From Candidatus Aminicenantota bacterium (GTDB lineage: Bacteria; Acidobacteriota; Aminicenantia; S016-38), in assembly GCA_027062035.1 (NCBI GenBank), contig JAMOUL010000031.1, positions 1 through 16,806 of the forward strand: a DNA stretch of 16,806 bases, given 5' to 3'. Positions 7,537-15,253 of the stretch are shown in pieces (the first letter of the stretch is position 1; every line of letters starts with the position of its first letter). The notes under the pieces are model-generated. The model ran no database searches and had not been told where the DNA came from. It saw only the letters and a program-made list of their open reading frames with translations. Both the position numbers and the translations under genes were made by a program.

Positions 7537-8484
7537 TTACCATACAGGAGTTATGGGTTTTCCACCGGAAAGTACGGCAATTATATTATCGGCTGCGAGG
7601 TTGGCCATGGCCAGGCGTGTTTCAGTTGTGGCACTGCCGATATGTGGCAGAAGGACAACGTTTTTAAGTTTTAGAAGTTTGGGGTTAATATTGGGCTCTC
7701 CTCTATAGACATCAAATCCAGCTCCGAAGAGGCTCCCCTTCTCCAGCCTTTCTATAAGAGCATCTTCATCCACCACAGCACCTCTTGCTGTATTTATTAA
7801 AATGGCGCCCTCTTTTATTTTGTAAATTCTTTCTCTGTTTATTAAATTATTGGTTTCAGGGGTAAGGGGGGTATGGATGGTTATTATATGACTTGTCTGT
7901 AATAGTTCATCCAGGTCCATAAATCTTGCAGAGAGTTTCTTCTCCTCGTCCGGACTCAATCTCTGTCTTTTGTTATAAACAATTTCCAGTCCGAATCCCC
8001 TCGCTCTTCTTGCAACTGCCTTTCCTATTCTGCCCATACCAACAATTCCTATTCTTTTTCCGTTGAGTTCCATACCGAGGAAAAGTCCTGCTTCCCATCC
8101 CTTAAATTTTCCAGCTCTTGTAAAGCTGTCGGCTTCCACTATTCTCCTTGCCACCGCAAGAATTAACGCCCAGGTAAGGTCAGCGGTAGCTTCGGTGAGG
8201 AGATCGGGGGTATTAGTTACATAGATACCCTTGCTCTTCGCGTACTCCACATCTATATTATCGTATCCCACTGCGTAATTGGAGATTATTTTTAGTTTGG
8301 GAGCAGAATCAATAACCTCCCTGTCGATGGGGTCCCGGAGGAAGCACAGAATAGCGTCCTTGTCTCTGATTTTCCTTATAATTTCGTCCTTACCTTCTGC
8401 TCCTATTTCCATTTCAAAATGGTTTTTTAATTTTTCGTGAACTTCCGGGAAAAGTTCGTGGGTTAAAAGCACTTTATATTTCAC
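7537..8484 (-). CDS. D-2-hydroxyacid dehydrogenase, glyoxylate/hydroxypyruvate reductase type
   Basis: A 315-residue soluble oxidoreductase of the D-isomer 2-hydroxyacid dehydrogenase family. The Rossmann motif is G149-M-G151-R-I-G154. The catalytic triad is R234 (NTARG), E263 (RGEP) and H281 (LPHIGSAT). SNYAVGYDNID and KFKGWEAGLFLGMELNGKRIGI are typical of GyaR-type glyoxylate reductases, which convert glyoxylate to glycolate or hydroxypyruvate to D-glycerate. After the second strand the sequence reads VYNKRQR without the acidic residue of NAD enzymes, which favours NADPH (inference). The start is GTG at 8484, supported by AAGGAGGT six bases upstream; it overlaps the end of ftsX by 11 nt. 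Confidence 0.92.
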   Translation of the reverse strand: MKYKVLLTHELFPEVHEKLKNHFEMEIGAEGKDEIIRKIRDKDAILCFLRDPIDREVIDSAPKLKIISNYAVGYDNIDVEYAKSKGIYVTNTPDLLTEATADLTWALILAVARRIVEADSFTRAGKFKGWEAGLFLGMELNGKRIGIVGMGRIGKAVARRARGFGLEIVYNKRQRLSPDEEKKLSARFMDLDELLQTSHIITIHTPLTPETNNLINRERIYKIKEGAILINTARGAVVDEDALIERLEKGSLFGAGFDVYRGEPNINPKLLKLKNVVLLPHIGSATTETRLAMANLAADNIIAVLSGGKPITPVW

Positions 8485-9334
8485 TGCAATACCTCCTTGC
8501 AGAAATTATTGCCGAAATTAAACCTATACCCCCATTCAACACAAAAACTGTGATAACTTCTCCACCGGATAAAGAATGTACAGGCAGAGCAGAGAGAAGG
8601 GAGTTTTTTGTGATAAGAAGCATTCCCTCAAACAAAAGATAGCCCACTGCTGCCCCGGATATTCCAAAGCCAGTTCCGAATACAACAAAGGGAAAGAAGA
8701 TAAAGCCCCTTGCAGCTCCAAGGAGACTTAGAAGATAGACTTCTTCCCTTCTTGATGAAATATGAAGGGCTACCAGGTTACCGATTATTATGGCAGATGC
8801 GAGGAGAAAAATGATGGTGAGAATTGCACCCAGAGATTCAGCCAGTGATGTATATTTTTCGAGGGATCTGGCTATTTCCTTCTGATATACGACCTGTGAT
8901 ACTCCCCTTATTTTAGAAATCTTTTTCACCAATTCATCTATGGGTTGAGGACCACCACGGAATTTGACAAGGAAGTTTGCGGAGAAGGGATTTTCTTTGC
9001 CCAGTGATGTTGCTATTTCAGGAAAAAATCTGGAAAATTCCTTTTTTGCCTCTTCCTTTGATACAAAATGCACATATTCTATCTGGGGTATTGAAATAAT
9101 GGTTTGCTTTATTCTATTAATTTCCTCTTCCTGCAATTTTTCCTGTAAAAACACTCTTGCTGTCATCCCCTTTCCAAGTTTTTTTATAGTTACCCTTGCA
9201 TTGTCCCGTATTATAAGAAACCAGCAGAGAAACAATACCGAAAAGGATACAATAATAAGCGGGAAAATTAGCTCCGAGTAGTTACCGAATCTTCCGTTTA
9301 GAAAGATCCTTATTCCATAAAACAGTTTTCTCAT
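8474..9334 (-). CDS. ftsX: Cell division protein FtsX
   Basis: A 286-residue membrane protein with the FtsX plan: a cytoplasmic N-terminus, TM1 (about 22-42), an extracytoplasmic domain (about 43-165) containing the KENPFSANFLVKF segment, then TM2 (167-191), TM3 (210-236) and TM4 (258-278). The cytoplasmic loop SSRREEVYLLSLLGA (193-207) is the conserved element that couples to FtsE. FtsEX forms an ABC-type complex that, in known bacteria, controls cell-wall hydrolases at the division site. Its ATG overlaps the ftsE stop by 4 nt. No gene for an EnvC- or PcsB-type hydrolase activator follows; a metabolic dehydrogenase does. Confidence 0.95.
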   Translation of the reverse strand: MRKLFYGIRIFLNGRFGNYSELIFPLIIVSFSVLFLCWFLIIRDNARVTIKKLGKGMTARVFLQEKLQEEEINRIKQTIISIPQIEYVHFVSKEEAKKEFSRFFPEIATSLGKENPFSANFLVKFRGGPQPIDELVKKISKIRGVSQVVYQKEIARSLEKYTSLAESLGAILTIIFLLASAIIIGNLVALHISSRREEVYLLSLLGAARGFIFFPFVVFGTGFGISGAAVGYLLFEGMLLITKNSLLSALPVHSLSGGEVITVFVLNGGIGLISAIISARRYCSEI

Positions 9335-9990
9335 ATTATTTTCTTTATTTTTCCATATGTAAGATATATAACCTTTTTAGCAAATTCTTCTATAAGTGCT
9401 CTATCATGGGTTGCAACAATCACGGTAGTTCCCTTCATGTTTATTCTCTGGAGAATTTTCATTATTTTTCTTGAGAGAAAGGGATCAAGATTGCCAGTGG
9501 GTTCATCCGCCAGTAATAGATCGGGACTCCCTGCTATTGCCCTTGCTATAGCTACCCTCTGTTGTTCTCCTCCGGAGAGGGCATTGGGGAATTCCCTGGC
9601 TTTATGTATTATTTCGAGTTCCTTGAGGGCAGATGTAACTCTCTGATAGGTTTCCTGCTTTCCTCCTCCTCTTACTATAAGAGGAAGGGCCACGTTTTCA
9701 AATACCGTAAGATAGGGAATCAATCTGAAATCCTGAAATATAATCCCCAGTTTTCTCCGGAACAGGTGCAATTTGCTCCGGGGAATTCTGGAAATGTCCG
9801 TGCCCTCAAATAAAATTTTTCCTCTGCTTAAAGATTCCTCTCTTGTTATGAGTTTTATAATAGTGGTTTTACCGGCTCCGGAGGGGCCTGTTATAAAAAG
9901 AAATTCTCCCTTTTCCACCGAGAAATTGATGTCGGATAAAGCAAAATATGGGGGAGTGTAAGATTTGTAGACCCCATAAAAGCTAAGCAT
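9331..9990 (-). CDS. ftsE: Cell division ATP-binding protein FtsE
   Basis: A 219-residue ABC ATPase with Walker A G35-PSGAGK-T42, signature LSGGEQQR at 138-145, Walker B LLLADE ending D162-E163, D-loop NLD, and switch histidine H195 (ATHD). FIFQDFRLIP-like wording (IIFQDFRLIPYLTVFENVA) is typical of FtsE. It works with FtsX at the inner membrane to drive peptidoglycan remodelling in division. The ATG at 9990 shares one base with the transketolase C stop (TGATG), and the stop overlaps ftsX by 4 nt, so its translation should depend on the upstream gene. Confidence 0.96.
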   Translation of the reverse strand: MLSFYGVYKSYTPPYFALSDINFSVEKGEFLFITGPSGAGKTTIIKLITREESLSRGKILFEGTDISRIPRSKLHLFRRKLGIIFQDFRLIPYLTVFENVALPLIVRGGGKQETYQRVTSALKELEIIHKAREFPNALSGGEQQRVAIARAIAGSPDLLLADEPTGNLDPFLSRKIMKILQRINMKGTTVIVATHDRALIEEFAKKVIYLTYGKIKKII

Positions 9991-10934
9991 CAGCTACTTT
10001 CAAGGAACTTCAGGATTTCCTCTTTTATGCCCGTGGGGTCAAGTTTGTAATAGGACAATAATTCCATCGCTGTTCCTGATCTTCCGAAAACATCCTTCAT
10101 ACCATGAATTTTCATTTTAACTGGATAATGCTGTGAAAGGTATTCCGCAATGGCGGAACCAAGTCCCCCTATCACAGAATGTTCTTCAACCGTAAAAACC
10201 TTTCCGGTTTTTTCCGCTGATTTTTTAATGGTTTCTCCGTCCAGGGGTTTTATGGAAGGTGAATTTATAATTTCAATGGAAATCCCATCCTTTTCAAGCT
10301 CTTCGGCCGCCTGCAAAAGACCGTATACGGTAATTCCCACTCCCACGGCTGTTAAGTCTTTTCCTTCCCTGATTATCTGGGCCCTTCCTATTTCAAAGTC
10401 ATGCTTTTCGTCAAAGATCACAGGGAATTTTGCCCTGGAAAGTCTTATATAAACAGGGCCTTCTGTTTCAAAAGCCTTTCTTACCACAACCTTTGTTTCA
10501 TAATAATCCGCAGGGCAGAGTACTCTCATATTCGGTAAAACCCGCATTATTGCAAAATCTTCCAGCATCTGGTGTGTGGCTCCATCCTCTCCTACCGTTA
10601 CTCCACCGTGACTTGCGACTATCTTAACATTGACGTTGGCGTATGCAATGGACTGGCGGATCTGTTCCCATGCCCTTCCTGTTGCAAATATTGCAAAGGT
10701 AGAAACTACAGGTCTTTTCCCTCCTATGGCAAGTCCGGCTGCTGTGGACATGAGATCCTGTTCTGAAACACCCACATTGAAAAATCTTTCAGGGAATTTC
10801 GCACCGAAGCGTGCGGTTCTGGTGGAAGAGGATAAATCTGCATCAAGAACCACCATATCCCTGTATTTTTCCCCGAGTTCAAGTAAAACCTCACCATAGG
10901 CGTCTCTTAGATGTCTGTACTCAAACTCCTTCAT
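9990..10934 (-). CDS. Transketolase, C-terminal subunit (pyrimidine-binding and C-terminal domains)
   Basis: The second half of a split transketolase, 314 residues. Visible are the DADLSSSTRTARF opening, the NVGVSEQD motif with catalytic E58 that activates thiamine diphosphate, SHGGVTVGEDGATHQ (108-122), and a C-terminal domain from about 190 (VEEHSVIGGLGSAIAEYL). It pairs with the N-terminal subunit to move two-carbon units in the non-oxidative pentose phosphate pathway. Split transketolases are common in thermophiles, archaea and some Firmicutes. The start is taken as ATG at 10934: GGAG at 10945-10942 lies 7 nt before it. An in-frame TTG two codons upstream (10940) is too close to the SD. 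Confidence 0.94.
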   Translation of the reverse strand: MKEFEYRHLRDAYGEVLLELGEKYRDMVVLDADLSSSTRTARFGAKFPERFFNVGVSEQDLMSTAAGLAIGGKRPVVSTFAIFATGRAWEQIRQSIAYANVNVKIVASHGGVTVGEDGATHQMLEDFAIMRVLPNMRVLCPADYYETKVVVRKAFETEGPVYIRLSRAKFPVIFDEKHDFEIGRAQIIREGKDLTAVGVGITVYGLLQAAEELEKDGISIEIINSPSIKPLDGETIKKSAEKTGKVFTVEEHSVIGGLGSAIAEYLSQHYPVKMKIHGMKDVFGRSGTAMELLSYYKLDPTGIKEEILKFLESS

Positions 10935-11775
10935 TTTCAATCTCCTTCTCCTGTTCTTCCAGTTCCTTAAGGGCAGCTTTCATTTCCTCTTCAGAGGGTG
11001 GTACCCCGTGAAATTTTACCTTCCCCTCCATAAAGGAAATTCCCTTTCCCTTGACTGTGTGTGCAATAATCACTGCGGGTTTTCCCTTAACACTATCTGC
11101 CCATTCAAGGGCTTCTATTATCTGGTAATAGTCATGCCCATTTATTTCCCTGGTTTCCCATCCAAAGGCTTTCCACTTTTCTACAACCGGAGCCACTTCC
11201 TTTACGTTGCTTACAGGTCCATCTATCTGTAGACCATTATAATCTATTATGGCTGTAAGATTGTCAAGTTTATAATGGGACGCTGTCATTGCAGCTTCCC
11301 AGATCTGGCCTTCCTGAAGTTCTCCATCCCCGATGAGTACGTAAACCTTTCTCGGAGATTTATCCAGTTTAAAGGCCAGAGCCACCCCATTCGCAACTGA
11401 TAATCCCTGACCCAGGGAGCCGGTTGACATTTCCACTCCGGGTGTCATCAGCCTGTCCGGGTGTCCCTGCAGATGGGAGCGAAGTTTTCTAAAATCCTTG
11501 AGTTCTTCTACAGGGAAGAACCCGGCTTCTGCCAGGGCTGCATAGAGTACAGGAGAGGCGTGACCCTTACTAAGTATAAATATGTCCCTCTCCTTCCACT
11601 GAGGATCTTCTGGTTTGAGCCTCATTTTTTTAAAGAAAAGAACAGTAAGTATATCAGCAGCCGAGAGGGAACCTCCCGGATGGCCTGACTTTGCGAGCCC
11701 TGTCATTGTTACTATGTGCTTTCTTATTCTAATGGCACATTTCTTGAGCTTTCTTATTTCCTCTTCACTTATCAT
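10921..11775 (-). CDS. Transketolase, N-terminal subunit (thiamine diphosphate-binding)
   Basis: The first half of a split transketolase, 284 residues from ATG at 11775. Key blocks are SGHPGGSLSAADIL (30-43), LSKGHASPVLYA (69-80), GSLGQGLSVANGVALA (119-134), and the thiamine diphosphate/Mg motif G149-D-G-E-L-Q-E-G156 with N180. GGAGGT at 11789-11784 lies 8 nt from this ATG but only 2 nt from an in-frame TTG at 11781, which decides the start. It overlaps gatB upstream by 11 nt and the C-terminal subunit downstream by 14 nt, which suits equal synthesis of the two subunits. Confidence 0.94.
   Translation of the reverse strand: MISEEEIRKLKKCAIRIRKHIVTMTGLAKSGHPGGSLSAADILTVLFFKKMRLKPEDPQWKERDIFILSKGHASPVLYAALAEAGFFPVEELKDFRKLRSHLQGHPDRLMTPGVEMSTGSLGQGLSVANGVALAFKLDKSPRKVYVLIGDGELQEGQIWEAAMTASHYKLDNLTAIIDYNGLQIDGPVSNVKEVAPVVEKWKAFGWETREINGHDYYQIIEALEWADSVKGKPAVIIAHTVKGKGISFMEGKVKFHGVPPSEEEMKAALKELEEQEKEIENEGV
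10942..10948 (-). promoter_or_regulatory. Ribosome binding site deciding the transketolase C start
   Basis: A GAAGGAG run on the minus strand inside the 3' end of the N-subunit gene, 7 nt before ATG at 10934. The same TTGAAAATGA string follows the SD in both subunit genes; in each the ATG has the better spacing. Confidence 0.6.
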
Positions 11776-13165
11776 TTTCAAGGACCTCCACGAGAATTTT
11801 ATTTACAAGCTTTGGATTTGCCTTTCCTCTGGTTTCTTTCATTACCTGCCCAACAAAGAAGCCCATAAGACCCTTTTTGCCCTTTCTATATTTTTCCACC
11901 TTGTCGGGATTCTGAGCAATTACACGGTCTATAATTTTTCGCAGGCTCTCTTCGTCGCTTATCTGAACAAGTCCCTTTTCCTCAATTATGATGGAAGGGG
12001 ATTTTCCTGTTCTTGCCATATCTTCAAGGACTTCTTTAGCTTTCAAGCGAGAAAGTTTGCCCTGGTCCACAAAGGTCAGCAGTTCTGCAAGCGCCTCCGA
12101 CGAAACCATTAGATTTTCCTTCCAGAGCTTTAAAACTTCAGTTTTTATCCAGTTAGCAAGGTCTCTGGGATTATTGTATAGTTTTAAAGTTTCTTCAAAG
12201 AAATCCCCTATTTCCTTTTCCGCGCACAGAACAGATGCTGTCTCTTCATCCAGTCCAAATTCTCTCATAAATCTTTCTTCCCTCTGCCAGTGAAGTTCAG
12301 GAATAGATGATTTTATCTCTTCCAGGAATGAATTATCAAGTATTAATGGAGGGAGATCCGGTTCGGGAAAGTATCTGTAATCGTGAGCTTCTTCCTTGCT
12401 TCTCATCGGGAAAGTTTCTCCCCTTTTGCTATCGAACCCTCTCGTTTCCTGTACGATCCTTTTACCTTCTTTAAGGAGTTTTTCCTGTCTTTTGATTTCA
12501 TAATTGAGTGCCTTTGCCAGGAATCTGAAAGAATTCAGGTTTTTAACCTCTGTTTTGGTCCCAAGTTCAGAGCTTCCCTCTGGTTTTAGAGAAAGGTTGG
12601 CATCACAGCGCATGTTACCCTTTTCCATGTCCGCATCGGATACTCCTGTGTATATGGCTATTTTTCTCAGGGCATGTAGAAATTCCACTGCCTCTTCGGG
12701 GGACGAAATGTCAGGTTCTGTTACAATTTCTGCAAGGGGGACGCCGCAGCGATTGAAATCTATCAGAGTTCCATTTTCTGTATGAATGGATTTCCCGGAG
12801 TCCTCCTCTATGTGCAATCTTTTTATACGAATTTTCTTCCCGTTTTTCAGCTGGATGTACCCATCCTCAGCCAGTGGTTTTTTATACTGGGTAATTTGAT
12901 AACCCTTGGGAAGGTCCGGATAAAAATAGTTCTTTCTTGCAAAATAGGATTCTTTATTGATTCTACAATTGAGTGCCAGAGCAAGTTTTGTTGCCAGTTT
13001 AACAGCTTCCCAGTTTAGAACTGGCAGTGTCCCGGGGTGGCCCAGGCATACCGGACAAATATTTGTATTTGGGGGATCTCCATAACTGTTTTTACAGGAG
13101 CAGAACATCTTTGAGTTTGTCTGGAGCTGAATGTGAATTTCTAAACCTATGGTTGGTTCAAACAT
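11765..13165 (-). CDS. gatB: Aspartyl/glutamyl-tRNA(Asn/Gln) amidotransferase subunit B
   Basis: A 466-residue GatB, the tRNA-binding and kinase subunit of GatCAB, which converts misacylated Glu-tRNA(Gln) or Asp-tRNA(Asn) to the correct amide. The start FEPTIGLEIHIQL, the zinc cysteines C22, C24, C37 and C40 (ICPVCLGHPGTLPVLN), YFYPDLPKGYQITQY, the HIEEDSGKS block, FNRCGVPLAEIVTEPD, and DYRYFPEPDLPPL are all diagnostic. The C-terminal part (about 315-466, ending GKANPKLVNKIL) is the helical and YqeY-like tail that grips tRNA. Neither gatA nor gatC is in the window, so the amidotransferase genes are dispersed. It leads the eight-gene minus-strand operon and lacks an SD; TATAAT lies 9 nt before its ATG. 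Confidence 0.98.
   Translation of the reverse strand: MFEPTIGLEIHIQLQTNSKMFCSCKNSYGDPPNTNICPVCLGHPGTLPVLNWEAVKLATKLALALNCRINKESYFARKNYFYPDLPKGYQITQYKKPLAEDGYIQLKNGKKIRIKRLHIEEDSGKSIHTENGTLIDFNRCGVPLAEIVTEPDISSPEEAVEFLHALRKIAIYTGVSDADMEKGNMRCDANLSLKPEGSSELGTKTEVKNLNSFRFLAKALNYEIKRQEKLLKEGKRIVQETRGFDSKRGETFPMRSKEEAHDYRYFPEPDLPPLILDNSFLEEIKSSIPELHWQREERFMREFGLDEETASVLCAEKEIGDFFEETLKLYNNPRDLANWIKTEVLKLWKENLMVSSEALAELLTFVDQGKLSRLKAKEVLEDMARTGKSPSIIIEEKGLVQISDEESLRKIIDRVIAQNPDKVEKYRKGKKGLMGFFVGQVMKETRGKANPKLVNKILVEVLENDK
11784..11789 (-). promoter_or_regulatory. Ribosome binding site deciding the transketolase N start
   Basis: GGAGGT read on the minus strand (11789 to 11784), inside the 3' end of gatB. 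The 8-nt gap to ATG at 11775 is ideal and rules against the TTG at 11781. Confidence 0.7.
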
Positions 13166-13174
13166 TTGGAGAAA

Positions 13175-13203
13175 ATTATAGCATTGAAAAATGGTTTAGT
13201 GGA
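13175..13203 (-). promoter_or_regulatory. Likely promoter of the gatB operon
   Basis: Read on the minus strand, a perfect TATAAT (13180 to 13175) lies 9 nt before the gatB ATG. At 17 nt spacing the -35 position reads TCCACT (13203 to 13198), a weak match. Transcription would begin about 13168-13167, leaving a leader of two to three bases. The site overlaps the opposite-facing promoter at 13184-13212. Confidence 0.55.
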
Positions 13204-13212
13204 AACTATAAT
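13184..13212 (+). promoter_or_regulatory. Sigma-70-type promoter of the radical SAM/EndoQ operon
   Basis: TTGAAA (13184-13189) and TATAAT (13207-13212) are separated by exactly 17 nt, close to the housekeeping-sigma consensus. Transcription is expected around 13219-13221, only 3-5 nt before the ATG at 13224. No SD precedes that ATG, so the message is probably leaderless or nearly so. Confidence 0.8.
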
Positions 13213-13223
13213 ATCATTTCACT

Positions 13224-14285
13224 ATGAAGTTTTACTTAAATATTGCCAAGTTTATAGCCGGAGGAATAAATCCCTTAACCGGTCCAGTAAAGATTCAGTG
13301 GGAACTCACCTATAAGTGTAACCTCAGGTGCCGTCATTGTCATCTCTGGAAGATAAAAGATGAAGAGAGGTTGCCGCTGAAGAGGATTAAAGAAGTTCTT
13401 GAGGAATTGAGGGAGATGGGTGGGAAGTATGTTTCCTTTTCCGGAGGAGAACTTTTTTTGCTCAAGGAATCCTTCGAAATTCTTGCCCATGCTAAATCCC
13501 TTGGATTTAAGGTGGCTGCGAATTCCAACGGCTGGCTGATTAACGAGAAAAATGCAGAGAAGCTCGCCCGGACCAGGATAGATACCATATTCTTCTCCCT
13601 GGATGGGCCAAGGGAGATCCATGATTGGATAAGAGGTGTTGACGGAGCCTGGGAAAGGGTACTTGCTGCTATCGAAAATGTTAAGAGAGCAGGTGAAAGA
13701 CCAAAGGTTTTCGTGAATATAACATTAAATAAGAAGAACCTGCCCTATCTTTACGAGACCGTAAAACTTGCGGTGGAGAAGGGTGTGGATGGTATAACCA
13801 CGGAGCCTGTTCATAGTATTGATAAGTATTCGCCGGAGGATGATCTTGGACTGGGAAAGGAGGAAATACCACTTCTTGAAGAACAGTTATCCCTGGTCCT
13901 GAAGGATTTTCCGTCCTATCTTCCTCATTTTCATGATTATTTAAAAATGTTTCCCAGGTTTATAGAGGATCCGGAAAAGGTTAAGAGGAGCTTTCGCTGT
14001 ATAGCTTCTTATCTTTCGGTGCAGATTCATCCCAATGGGGATGTTCATCCGTGCCCTGTAGCCTTTAGAAAAATAGGTAATCTTGCTGAGAAAAATTTCC
14101 GCGAGATCTGGTTCAGCAGGGATGCAGAGCAACTAAGAAGAGACATAAAGGCAGGAAATCATCCTCCTTGCTGGTTTACGTGTGTGGGTCCTGCCAATAT
14201 GTATCTTAGTTACGTCAGCAAGGGAAAGGTTTTTAAACTCCTTTCCCCGGCGTTTTTAAAATACGTATTCAGGGAAAAGATATGA
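13224..14285 (+). CDS. Radical SAM protein with C-terminal SPASM-like cysteines (first of a pair)
   Basis: A 353-residue radical SAM enzyme. The cluster motif is C32-NLR-C36-RH-C39, preceded by IQWELTYK; the SAM-binding GGE is G74-G75-E76, lacking the usual following Pro. Partial TIM-barrel features follow (DTIFFSLDGPREIHDWIRG). The C-terminus has C259, C277, C316 and C320 around HPNGDVHPCPVAFRKIGNL and the REIWF helix, a SPASM-like arrangement that should hold one auxiliary Fe-S cluster. Such enzymes modify peptides, proteins or small molecules by radical chemistry; the substrate is unknown. Hydrophobic/basic stretches at the N-terminus (YLNIAKFIAGG) and C-terminus (FLKYVFREKI) could form amphipathic helices. 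It leads the operon, has no SD, and its stop overlaps the second radical SAM gene by 4 nt. Confidence 0.88.
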   Translation: MKFYLNIAKFIAGGINPLTGPVKIQWELTYKCNLRCRHCHLWKIKDEERLPLKRIKEVLEELREMGGKYVSFSGGELFLLKESFEILAHAKSLGFKVAANSNGWLINEKNAEKLARTRIDTIFFSLDGPREIHDWIRGVDGAWERVLAAIENVKRAGERPKVFVNITLNKKNLPYLYETVKLAVEKGVDGITTEPVHSIDKYSPEDDLGLGKEEIPLLEEQLSLVLKDFPSYLPHFHDYLKMFPRFIEDPEKVKRSFRCIASYLSVQIHPNGDVHPCPVAFRKIGNLAEKNFREIWFSRDAEQLRRDIKAGNHPPCWFTCVGPANMYLSYVSKGKVFKLLSPAFLKYVFREKI

Positions 14286-15253
14286 GACACTTGATACATC
14301 TGGCTAAGCTTTATTATCACTACAGAAAAAGGAGCCTTAAAGTTCCAACCCCTCCCACTCGAATATGGCTGGAGCCTACCAATGCGTGCAATTTAAGATG
14401 CATAATGTGTCCAAATGGAACCGATTACAATGCTCTTCAGAGAGGGATGATGGAGTGGGATCTCTTCGAAGAGCTTATATCTCAGATAAAGGAATTTGCT
14501 TACGATGTAAACCTTTTTCACAGAGGTGAAAGCCTGCTTCATCCCAGATTTGTCGATATGGTTAAGATTACTGCAGAAGCAGGCCTGCGTCCACGACTTC
14601 ACACCAATGCAACGATTCTTGATGAGAAGTATTCCAGAGAGATTATAAAGGCTGGATTGGATTTTATATCCTTTTCCTTTGACGGATATGACAAGGAAAC
14701 ATACGAAAGGGTAAGGGTTGGAGCTAACTTTGAGGAGGTCCTCGGGAATATAATAAAATTCCTTGAAATAAAAAAGGAGCTTGGCACAGGAAAGCCATAT
14801 ACCATAATTGAGGTTATGGAGGTTTTGAAGGGAAGTGAGGAGGAACTTGCAAAAAAGAGGGATGAGTTTAGAGCAAAATTCAATGATTTACCGCTGGAAA
14901 AATTTATCGTCAGGCGAATTCACAATTGGGCCGGACTTTACGATATAAACAGAAAGGGAAAATTGAATTATGTTCCCTGCACCTTTCCCTTTTATTCCAT
15001 GACCATTTTTTACGATGGTAAGGTTCCTGCGTGTCCCCAGGATTTCTTTGGGGAGATAATAATCGGGGATGCTACCAGGGATAGACTCCTTGATATATGG
15101 AACGGTGAAAATATGAAGGCAATGAGAAAAAGTTTCGCCAGTGAGAATAACGAAAAACACCCGAGGTGTCAAAAATGCGATATGATATACAGGGAGACCT
15201 TTTTGGGAATTCCTAAAAGTTATTTAAAATTTTTCATAAGGGAGAACATATGA
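14282..15253 (+). CDS. Radical SAM protein with SPASM-like domain (second of a pair)
   Basis: A 323-residue radical SAM enzyme. The cluster motif is C36-NLR-C40-IM-C43 after IWLEPTNA. The glycine-rich motif reads H80-R-G-E83-S in place of GGEP. The barrel contains DFISFSFDGYDKETYERVR. C-terminal cysteines C233, C251, C296 and C299 flank MTIFYDGKVPACPQD and DIWNGENMKAMR, which fits a SPASM/twitch domain with one auxiliary cluster. It shares the CX17C spacing and a similar C-terminal tail (SYLKFFIRENI) with the preceding gene product, so the two are probably diverged relatives that may act together. Substrate unknown. Both ends are ATGA overlaps: with the first radical SAM gene and with the endonuclease Q gene. 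AGGGA inside the previous gene's last codons can serve as SD. Confidence 0.88.
   Translation: MRHLIHLAKLYYHYRKRSLKVPTPPTRIWLEPTNACNLRCIMCPNGTDYNALQRGMMEWDLFEELISQIKEFAYDVNLFHRGESLLHPRFVDMVKITAEAGLRPRLHTNATILDEKYSREIIKAGLDFISFSFDGYDKETYERVRVGANFEEVLGNIIKFLEIKKELGTGKPYTIIEVMEVLKGSEEELAKKRDEFRAKFNDLPLEKFIVRRIHNWAGLYDINRKGKLNYVPCTFPFYSMTIFYDGKVPACPQDFFGEIIIGDATRDRLLDIWNGENMKAMRKSFASENNEKHPRCQKCDMIYRETFLGIPKSYLKFFIRENI

Noticed and set aside
10921..11781. Split transketolase as a frameshifted or broken gene
   Set aside because: Both halves have their own SD and start codon, complete domains and a small overlap. Two-gene transketolases are normal in many bacteria and archaea.
11615..12112. Open frame of 165 codons on the plus strand, antisense to gatB and transketolase N
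   Set aside because: It crosses two certain genes, has no recognisable domain and no credible ribosome site.
13224..15253. Radical SAM pair as a peptide-maturation (RiPP) cluster
   Set aside because: No short precursor-peptide gene or leader-recognition domain is visible upstream or between the genes; the 58-bp gap upstream contains promoters only.
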